A stretch of DNA of 5,002 bases from Sutterella sp. GTDB lineage: Bacteria; Pseudomonadota; Gammaproteobacteria; Burkholderiales; Burkholderiaceae_F. This document shows, piece by piece, positions 1-5,002 of this stretch. The stretch spans positions 1 through 5,002 of the forward strand of contig JAHHRG010000093.1 in NCBI GenBank assembly GCA_020025965.1. The letters are read 5' to 3'. The position numbers were made by a program, and so were the translations under genes. The notes beneath the pieces are model-generated. The model was not told the DNA's origin and ran no database searches. It saw only the letters and a list, made by a program, of their open reading frames with translations. Each line of letters opens with the position of its first letter. The first letter of the stretch is position 1.

Positions 1-206
1 TGACGGACGTGTATTTCCCCGAAAGCGAAGTCAAAGTGATCCTCGACGATCTGAAGGCGGGCGGTATGCTCGTTGTGATGATCGGCATCGGTCCCGGTTC
101 CACCCCGAGGGGCGACATTACAGGGAAAGTTCGTTTCGCAAACGATCTTCCTGTTGTGATGTCAAAGGTCGTTGCTCAGATGACACGCCGATTGCGGCTT
201 GTCTGA
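1..206 (+). CDS. Small unrecognised protein, 5' end at or before the window edge
   Basis: An open frame runs from the first bases of the window to a TGA stop at 204-206. I do not recognise the protein. About 67 residues are visible: an acidic/hydrophobic start (YFPESEVKVILDDLKAGG), a hydrophobic stretch (GMLVVMIGIG), a Gly/Pro-rich turn with PRGD, and a basic C-terminus (TRRLRLV). Base composition and codon choice resemble the downstream genes, so I believe it is coded. The window opens with 'TG' directly before ACG GAC GTG in this frame, so the codon split by the edge ends in TG and could be an ATG or GTG start. In that case the gene would be a nearly complete 68-residue protein. Otherwise it is the C-terminus of a longer one. 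A GTG at position 9 is another possible start. It lies upstream of a 370-base gap, so it is probably not in the same tight operon as the genes after it. Confidence 0.6.
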   Translation, partial: TDVYFPESEVKVILDDLKAGGMLVVMIGIGPGSTPRGDITGKVRFANDLPVVMSKVVAQMTRRLRLV

Positions 207-217
207 CGGGCTCACTG

Positions 218-241
218 AATCGGCTTGTCGGAGAGCCGGTT
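218..241 (+). terminator. Stem-loop just downstream of the first gene, possible weak terminator
   Basis: AATCGGCT (218-225) pairs with AGCCGGTT (234-241) as an 8-base-pair stem with one G-T wobble and an 8-base loop. It starts 11 bases after the stop of the first gene, which fits a terminator. No proper T-run follows (GCTTTG only), so Rho-independent termination would be weak. An overlapping alternative hairpin (GAGCCGG at 233-239 with CCGG-A-CTC at 248-255) competes with it. Confidence 0.3.
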
Positions 242-300
242 GCTTTGCCGGACTCAACCGTCGGCTATCGCGATTCTTTCCGTTTTTCTTGTCGGATCGG

Positions 301-318
301 ACGTTCTTTTAAGAACGT
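301..318. promoter_or_regulatory. 18-base inverted repeat, candidate operator
   Basis: ACGTTCTTTTAAGAACGT consists of two perfect 8-base arms (301-308 and 311-318) around a TT centre. A two-base spacer is typical of a site for a dimeric DNA-binding protein rather than of an RNA hairpin. It lies about 260 bases upstream of the likely start of the traI-like gene, in a gap where an operon promoter is expected. A poor promoter-like pair (TTGTCG at 289-294, TAAGAA at 310-315, 15-base spacing) overlaps it. The operator role is inference, and the regulator is not in the window. Confidence 0.35.
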
Positions 319-450
319 TCGGCCGGCAGGAGACGGATTTTCAATTCGGATGTCGGAAAGTGCATAGGAAAGCCTGCGAGTCGTTTTTCCTCTGTTCTTT
401 CTCTATTCATCCGACGAAGGCGGGAGTCGCGAAGCCCGGTTCTCGGTGAA

Positions 451-487
451 AAAGGGCCGGGACAGAGTGATCAGCGGCCGGGCCTTT
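451..487 (+). terminator. Imperfect GC-rich hairpin, possible terminator or attenuator
   Basis: AAAGGGCCGG (451-460) pairs with CCGGGCCTTT (478-487): 9 of 10 positions match, with one G-G mismatch in the middle and a 17-base loop. It is preceded by an A-run and followed by GGCTTTTCATTTC, a broken T-tract. The form recalls an intrinsic terminator, but the mismatch, long loop and interrupted T-run make it weak. If it works, transcription of the operon must start after it or pass it by attenuation or antitermination. Its place inside the 5' extension of the next open frame is one reason to prefer the later start at 581. Confidence 0.35.
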
Positions 488-580
488 GGCTTTTCATTTC
501 TGCTCATGACGCCTCCGATCTTTTCTCTCTTCAGGGAACGTTTCTCAACTCTCTTTTTCACTCAAGAACCCGCAATCCCG

Positions 581-2644
581 ATGCCGAGCGAGCCTCATAC
601 GAACGCGCGGCAGCTCAATCCGACGACCGCCTTTTTCGGCCGTCATCCCGAAACCCGTTTTTTGTCTGCCGTATCACCGACCGATCCTTTATGGCGATCG
701 GAAGTGGGCGAACGTTTGCCCGAATCACCCAATCGTTTGCTTTTGACGGACATCTATCGGGATCCGATCGTGGCGCATACGGCCGACAGGGAAAATCGAG
801 CCGTTTTGGCGCCTGTCGATCCCGTTGAATTGCTACTGCGCCATCGAGGCGAAGTCGATCGATTGCGTACCGCGCTTGGGAGTCGGCAGCTGTTTGAAGA
901 GCATGTCCTCCCGATGCTTTTTGCTTGGGGCGCCGTTGTGCAGTCCTTGCCGCGAGACGCCCGAGGACTTTGGTCCGGGGCGGACGGCTTCTTTGAAGCG
1001 GGGCTGCAGTTCGCTCGCGGCGCACTGAATGCGGTTGACGCACGAGTACTCGAACCCGCTATGGCGCCGACGAAAAGGGCTCGCTGGACCGACCGTATTC
1101 GGGTTGCTGCGGTGGCGGCCGGGCTGATGAGCGATTCGGAACGTTTGGCGGGCTTGAGGCTCGAAGCCGGTACGATCGAACCCGAAACAGACGCTTTTCA
1201 AGCGATTGAAACGCATGCGGTCGGTGAAGAAACAGCGCTGGCTTTCGGCTTGAGACATGCCGGTCGATGGTTTCGGATGACAAGACACACTCCTGCCGAT
1301 CGAGCGGGACGCTTACCGACTTTGGGGCTCGATCTTTTAAGACTCGTGGTACAGACCGAAACCCTTCTTTGGTTGGGTGACTTTGAACGAGCGAGCGGTG
1401 AAACAGTATTGTCGGCGTTGAAGTCGGCCCTTGTTTTCGGAACCGGAAAGACGGAAACCGAACGGCTCTTGGCCGACAGTGTGGCCAGAGGACGCGAATG
1501 GGCGGTTAACCGCCGAGCTTGGCTCGCGGCCCAACGAGAAGGCAGAAGTCCTTTATTGGAAGGTTTCGGCGAAGTGTTCCGCTTGGCGCTATTAACCCGA
1601 ATCGAACGTCATCATTGGGTTTTTAATACGGACAACTCTCCGCTCATCTGGGCTGAAGACGGTCTCTTTTTACGTTGGCCCGAAGGTTTTGTGGACACGA
1701 TCGAATCGGCAGGCGAAGGCTCTGTGTTCCGTGAAGTGCCGGACGAACCCGATGTGGCGGCGCAAATTCTGATGGCTTCGGGCGTTATCGAACCCGATTC
1801 GACGGGCGAAGCCGTCTGGTGGTCGGATTCGCCGGAAGCGCTTCAGCGCGGCGGCGCGAGTTCCTCCGTCATGAGAACGGCCGACGAAGAGGGCGCTCCG
1901 ATGCGAACGTCCTGGGTGAAACTTACGAACGAAGCCAAGATCGTGAACCTTGCCAAGCAAGAAGCCATGCGCCGCGGGGAAAGCCTCCCGCATCGAAAGC
2001 CTCCGCTGATGCTCCGTCCTTTGGCTCGAATTCCGGATGAATGGGAAGTGGTTCCGGGAAGATTTGCTTGGCGCCTCTCACTGCCGAAGACGCAAACCGT
2101 TACCGGATCCCGTGCAATCCTCGAGCGGGCCGTGGCTCGAATCAATTTGCGAGTCGATGCGGCTCTTTTGGGATCGGTGCGAGGACTGTTTGTACCGGAG
2201 CTGTTGCTTGACGACAGCTTTCAGTGGGACTCGCCCGATTTACGAGGCGTATTCGTTCTTCAACGTCATACGCCGGGAAGCGTCATGCCGGGGGCTCGCG
2301 TTTCGCCTGTCCATCGCGTTCGCTTTCGCGGCCATGACGCCGTGAGGCTCGCAGACTTAACGCCCGAACGGAAACCCGATTGCGATGGAAATTTATTACT
2401 CGAAGGGGTACTGATTCATCCCTTTTTCGTAAGACCCTATGAAGTCTGGACGGACGGTTCGGAAGAAGAAAGACCTTTTCCGGAAACCACGGGGCGCTTG
2501 GAATGGATTGAAGGTCGCGATTATATCGGTGACGATAAAGCGCGTCGACATGACCATGAACAAAGCTGTCAGGCAGAGCGCTATGGACGTACAAGAGTGT
2601 CGGAACCGCATGGGCGTGAAGTCAAAAGAGGAGGCCGGCAATAA
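581..2644 (+). CDS. TraI/MobH-like relaxase-family protein with apparently degenerate catalytic motifs
   Basis: 687 residues from the ATG at 581. The frame is open from a GTG at 446 (732 residues) with another ATG at 506, but none of the three has a clear ribosome binding site, and 446-580 looks like non-coding leader. Known MobH relaxases (TraI of SXT/ICE type) have an HD-hydrolase-like TraI_2 domain and a TraI_2_C domain. Numbering from 581, residues about 105-190 follow the TraI_2 pattern: FEEHVLPML, then VVQSLPRDARGLW (119-131), a GGLL-helix equivalent (GADGFFEAGLQFARGAL, 133-149), and a helix ending AAGLMSDSER (179-188) where families have a 'LLHDIGK'-like motif. The expected His cluster after 'LP' and the HD pair are absent (RGLW; MSD). 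Residues about 335-420 (VFNTDNSPLIWAEDGLFLRW) resemble TraI_2_C. The last roughly 190 residues, with a basic His/Arg-rich tail, are unrecognised. The stop overlaps traD. Family membership is an inference from pattern, synteny and length. Relaxase activity is doubtful. Confidence 0.68.
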   Translation: MPSEPHTNARQLNPTTAFFGRHPETRFLSAVSPTDPLWRSEVGERLPESPNRLLLTDIYRDPIVAHTADRENRAVLAPVDPVELLLRHRGEVDRLRTALGSRQLFEEHVLPMLFAWGAVVQSLPRDARGLWSGADGFFEAGLQFARGALNAVDARVLEPAMAPTKRARWTDRIRVAAVAAGLMSDSERLAGLRLEAGTIEPETDAFQAIETHAVGEETALAFGLRHAGRWFRMTRHTPADRAGRLPTLGLDLLRLVVQTETLLWLGDFERASGETVLSALKSALVFGTGKTETERLLADSVARGREWAVNRRAWLAAQREGRSPLLEGFGEVFRLALLTRIERHHWVFNTDNSPLIWAEDGLFLRWPEGFVDTIESAGEGSVFREVPDEPDVAAQILMASGVIEPDSTGEAVWWSDSPEALQRGGASSSVMRTADEEGAPMRTSWVKLTNEAKIVNLAKQEAMRRGESLPHRKPPLMLRPLARIPDEWEVVPGRFAWRLSLPKTQTVTGSRAILERAVARINLRVDAALLGSVRGLFVPELLLDDSFQWDSPDLRGVFVLQRHTPGSVMPGARVSPVHRVRFRGHDAVRLADLTPERKPDCDGNLLLEGVLIHPFFVRPYEVWTDGSEEERPFPETTGRLEWIEGRDYIGDDKARRHDHEQSCQAERYGRTRVSEPHGREVKRGGRQ
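2628..2634 (+). promoter_or_regulatory. Strong ribosome binding site of traD
   Basis: GAGGAGG lies 9 bases before the ATG at 2644, inside the last codons of the traI-like gene. It fixes the traD start and is the best Shine-Dalgarno site in the window. Together with the TAATG overlap it suggests that TraD can be translated both by coupling and by independent initiation. Confidence 0.8.
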
Positions 2645-4659
2645 TGAAATGGACGGACGACACGACAAGCGGCGTCTCGGCCGCTCGCTTGGCCGGTTGG
2701 CGGCCGGCATGGGAACTCTTGTCGGCAGGCGCGGCGTTAACGGGCGCTCTCTGTTTAGGTTGGATACTCAAACACAACTCCAATCCTCTTGGCTGGACCG
2801 TGGCAGGCTCAATGGGGGTTTTAGCCCTGAAGCGCACGATCGATGCTTGGCAGGTCTATAAAGCACGCTTTCCTTTGGGCGGTATGGCGCTCGACTTGAT
2901 GGATTTTTCCGCTTTAGCGGCGATCATGCGCGGTATGAAAGGGAAGGCGATCATCGGATTAACCAGGGATTGTCGGCGCGAACGATTTGAAGCGGGACGC
3001 CGAGCCATTGTCGGAGAACGGGTGTTTGATGCGAACGAAGAGGGGCCGTCAGTTGATAGCCTCTGGGTTGGGCGCGGTTTCCTCTGGACACCGCATCATG
3101 CGCAGGCATTGAGCGAATTGACCGATACGCCCTTGAAGGCACCGAAATTGCCGCCCCATTTGTACGACCGACTGGGACTCCATCGGCCTTTGGACGAATC
3201 GGCCATCGGTTCCCCTTTGATTCACGGTGTGGGAGCACCGGATGAAACGGACATCATTCGTCCCTTGAGAAGCTTGGGCGGAGGGATGCTCATTGTCGGA
3301 ACGACGCAGGCAGGGAAAGGTGTGATGCTCACCAATCTCATCAGTCAGGCGATTTATCGGGGAGACCCGGTGATTGTGATTGATCCGAAGAGTTCCAAAC
3401 GACTGCGCGAGTCGATCTTTACGGCGGCCAGACTCTGCGGACGATCGCGTCCCCTGGAATTTCATCCGGCATTTCCTGAAGCGGGCGTTCGCTTGGATCC
3501 GCTCGGTGCCTGGACTCGTCCGACGGAAATCGCAACCCGTATTGCAGCGGTGCTTCCGCCAGACTCGGGAGCTTTCGGGGCCTTTGCCTGGAACGCCATC
3601 AATGTAGCGGTTGAAGGGCTCTTCTACGTGACGGAAAGACCGACCTTGCTTGGACTGCGTCAATTGTTGGAAAACGGGATCGATCGATTGCTAGAGAAAG
3701 CGCTTCGCCGATCTTTTGCCGATCAGGGGGTGAAAGATTGGGAGGAAAGGATCAAATCCATGGATCCTATGAGTGTGTCGAGACCGTCGCCGCAGGCGAG
3801 TTACGAACTCTGTGCCATGGTGCTGCTTTGGGAAATGACTGTGGGCAAACGCCTCAATGTGCCCGAAGCGGGGGTGATCGGCGGCCTGATTACGACCTTT
3901 CGACATAACCGCGAACACTACGCCAAGATTACGGCCTCGCTTCAGCCCGTGATGGCGATGCTCACCGCAGGGACGTTGGCGAAAAGTTTCTCGCCGGACC
4001 CGTTTGACTCGACCGACGATCGTCCGATCGTGACGGTCGAACGGGTTGTGGACGGCGGAGACATTTTGTATCTGGGGCTTGATGCTTTGCCCGACTCAAC
4101 GGTGGCGGGCGCTTTGGGGTCGATTATTCTTGCGGACCTTACGGCCTATGCCGGAAAACGCTACAACCGCGGTGAGTCCGGAACAACGGTGCAGCGCGTG
4201 TCTTTATTCGTTGACGAAACGGCAAACGTGATTAATCCGCCCATGATTGACCTTTTGAATAAAGGAATGGAAGCCGGCATTCATGTAACGGCCGCCATGC
4301 AGACCGTGAGCGACTTGGCGGCACGTTTGGGGAGCGAGAACAAAGCGCGTATGGCTTTGGGGAACTTTAACAATCTCATTGCCCTGAGAAGCAAAGATCG
4401 GGGCACGCAGGAATTCATCACGGAGACGTTCGGCAAAGCCATGCTTTGGCAGGAAGCGGCCTCGATTTCATCCTCAGCTGACGGAGATGTGATGCCCGAC
4501 TTCAGAGCGAGCGTGACGAGGAGCTTGTCGGGTCATAAGAGTGAGATTGTGCCGCCGGAAATTTTGGGACGCTTGCCGAATACGGAATTCTTTGCGAGTC
4601 TCTCGGGCGGGCGGATCTACAAGGGCCGCATGCCGATTCTGGTTGAAAAGGTGAAGTAA
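2644..4659 (+). CDS. traD: Conjugative coupling factor TraD, SXT/TOL (ICE) type
   Basis: 671-residue inner-membrane ATPase that recruits the relaxase-DNA complex and passes it to the type IV secretion channel. Two hydrophobic segments (about 24-42 and 51-62) form the N-terminal membrane anchor. Residues 142-160 (GRGFLWTPHHAQALSEL) and 190-198 (SPLIHGVGA) match blocks characteristic of ICE TraD proteins. The P-loop is GTTQAGKG (219-226), followed by strand VIVIDPKSSKRL (243-254) and FHPAFPEAGVRLDPLGAW (273-290). Walker B is LFVDE (521-525), then NKGMEAGIHVTAAMQTVSDLA (539-559), NFNNLIALR (574-582) and TQEFITETFG (588-597), the usual C-terminal ATPase block. The family length is about 600-750 residues, so it looks complete. 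The start is fixed by GAGGAGG and a one-base overlap with the upstream stop. One oddity is that the P-loop ends GKG, as in VirD4/TraG proteins, rather than the GKT I associate with SXT-type TraD. Family assignment is firm. Confidence 0.93.
   Translation: MKWTDDTTSGVSAARLAGWRPAWELLSAGAALTGALCLGWILKHNSNPLGWTVAGSMGVLALKRTIDAWQVYKARFPLGGMALDLMDFSALAAIMRGMKGKAIIGLTRDCRRERFEAGRRAIVGERVFDANEEGPSVDSLWVGRGFLWTPHHAQALSELTDTPLKAPKLPPHLYDRLGLHRPLDESAIGSPLIHGVGAPDETDIIRPLRSLGGGMLIVGTTQAGKGVMLTNLISQAIYRGDPVIVIDPKSSKRLRESIFTAARLCGRSRPLEFHPAFPEAGVRLDPLGAWTRPTEIATRIAAVLPPDSGAFGAFAWNAINVAVEGLFYVTERPTLLGLRQLLENGIDRLLEKALRRSFADQGVKDWEERIKSMDPMSVSRPSPQASYELCAMVLLWEMTVGKRLNVPEAGVIGGLITTFRHNREHYAKITASLQPVMAMLTAGTLAKSFSPDPFDSTDDRPIVTVERVVDGGDILYLGLDALPDSTVAGALGSIILADLTAYAGKRYNRGESGTTVQRVSLFVDETANVINPPMIDLLNKGMEAGIHVTAAMQTVSDLAARLGSENKARMALGNFNNLIALRSKDRGTQEFITETFGKAMLWQEAASISSSADGDVMPDFRASVTRSLSGHKSEIVPPEILGRLPNTEFFASLSGGRIYKGRMPILVEKVK
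4648..4654 (+). promoter_or_regulatory. Ribosome binding site of the downstream membrane protein
   Basis: AAGGTGA, a partial match to the anti-Shine-Dalgarno complement, sits inside the last traD codons with only 4 bases before the ATG at 4659. The spacing is short, so coupling to traD translation through the TAATG overlap is probably the main route of initiation. Confidence 0.5.
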
Positions 4660-5002
4660 TGAGAGTGCTTTATCTATTGACGCTATTTCTGAGCGTGTCC
4701 CTGTCGCTCTGGTTTCCGGCGCGAAACGAAGCGCTTTTTTTCGAAAGAATCGTGATTGAAGAGGCGCTCAAGATAGAAGCAGAAGAGGGCTTGCCGCCCA
4801 AAGGCATGGTGCATTCTGCGACGGCGGGAATTATGAAGATCTACGACGTGACAACGGGGATGATTTTGGACTTTCAAGTGCGTCCCCAGGGGCCGCAAAT
4901 GGTCGCACCCGAATTGAACCGCATGGGTGAGGCCGGTCGAAACGCTTTGCAGACGCCGTTTTTTCGCGCTTTGAGAAGTTTTTCGATGATGGTTTTGCAA
5001 CG
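4659..5002 (+). CDS. Probable ICE membrane protein (DUF4400-like), C-terminus beyond the window
   Basis: 114 codons are visible and the frame is still open at the window edge. The start ATG shares its A with the traD stop (TAATG). Residues 4-20 (LYLLTLFLSVSLSLWFP) form one hydrophobic segment that could be a signal anchor or membrane helix. A charged region follows (FFERIVIEEALKIEAEEG, about 28-45), then a mixed stretch to RALRSFSMMVLQ, where a second hydrophobic segment may begin. In SXT- and PFGI-1-type elements the gene directly after traD commonly encodes a small multi-pass DUF4400-family membrane protein, and a short N-terminal helix ending in Trp-x-Pro followed by a soluble acidic part fits. 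The assignment rests mainly on position and topology, since no diagnostic motif is visible in this fragment. It could instead be another small transfer protein, but it is almost certainly a real gene of the same operon. Confidence 0.7.
   Translation, partial: MRVLYLLTLFLSVSLSLWFPARNEALFFERIVIEEALKIEAEEGLPPKGMVHSATAGIMKIYDVTTGMILDFQVRPQGPQMVAPELNRMGEAGRNALQTPFFRALRSFSMMVLQ

Larger units (their letters stand above)
207..580. other. Intergenic leader between the small gene and the traI-like gene
   Basis: About 370 bases with no convincing gene. The short open frames here (225-449 from a TTG, and the 446-580 upstream extension of the next gene) lack ribosome binding sites and have T-rich, non-coding-like composition. 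The stretch holds a stem-loop at 218-241, an 18-base palindrome at 301-318, a terminator-like hairpin at 451-487 and a pyrimidine-rich run from about 514 to 563. The 7-mer TGTCGGA occurs at 226, 290 and 351. I could not find a good paired -35/-10 promoter, although the promoter of the downstream transfer operon would be expected here. Confidence 0.6.

Noticed and set aside
225..449. 74-codon + strand open frame from a TTG in the leader
   Set aside because: There is no Shine-Dalgarno site, the composition is T-rich, the product is Cys/Phe/Ser-rich, and it covers the palindrome. It looks non-coding.
446..580. N-terminal extension of the traI-like protein (GTG at 446 or ATG at 506)
   Set aside because: There is no ribosome binding site at either start, a terminator-like hairpin lies inside, and pyrimidine-rich sequence gives an artificial-looking Phe/Leu-rich segment. 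The start at 581 also lacks a clear site, so this is a preference, not proof.
615..1288. Two long minus-strand open frames (615-1043 and 833-1288)
   Set aside because: They overlap the traI-like gene antisense, have biased Arg/Pro/Ser composition and no ribosome binding sites. The + frame is the one with continuous length and operon context.
3049..3663. 204-codon open frame on the minus strand inside traD
   Set aside because: It lies wholly within the well-supported traD coding frame. Its product is rich in Arg/His/Ser/Cys with no recognisable domain, typical of an antisense shadow.
1..5002. CRISPR array, tRNA/att site, insertion sequence or integrase
   Set aside because: No regularly spaced repeats, cloverleaf-like sequence, transposase or recombinase motifs, or terminal inverted repeats were seen.

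Overview
The window looks like part of the conjugative-transfer module of an integrating conjugative element (ICE) or related plasmid from a Gram-negative bacterium, in the broad SXT/R391 - PFGI-1/ICEclc lineage (MobH relaxase class, TraD of the SXT/TOL type). The anchor is an intact coupling-protein gene (2644-4659) with clear N-terminal membrane segments, a P-loop, a Walker B motif and the TraD-type C-terminal block. Moderate-to-high GC, GC-rich wobble positions mixed with many CGA/GAA/CTT-type codons and good Shine-Dalgarno sites suggest a member of Pseudomonadota, possibly a gut-type betaproteobacterium (Sutterella-like). That taxonomic guess is weak.

Layout, all on the + strand: (1) 1-206, the end, or nearly all, of a small unrecognised gene; (2) 207-580, about 370 bases without a convincing gene, holding a stem-loop just after gene 1, a near-perfect 18-base palindrome and an imperfect terminator-like hairpin; (3) 581-2644 (open from 446), a TraI/MobH-like protein whose two-part fold is recognisable (TraI_2-like and TraI_2_C-like regions) but whose expected metal-binding histidine and HD motifs are not visible; (4) 2644-4659, the TraD coupling ATPase; (5) 4659 to the window end, the start of a small membrane protein at the position where ICEs of this type usually carry a DUF4400-family membrane protein.

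Genes 3, 4 and 5 are joined by two successive one-base TAATG stop/start overlaps, so they are very likely one translationally coupled operon. In the canonical systems TraI nicks and carries the DNA strand, TraD feeds the relaxase-DNA complex to the type IV secretion channel, and the following membrane protein belongs to the same transfer apparatus. The most interesting point is that the gene in the traI position seems to have lost the residues that define MobH relaxases while staying a full-length open frame coupled to an apparently functional traD. It is either an inactive accessory paralogue, with the real relaxase elsewhere, or a strongly diverged relaxase. I saw no transposase, integrase, tRNA, CRISPR array or attachment site.
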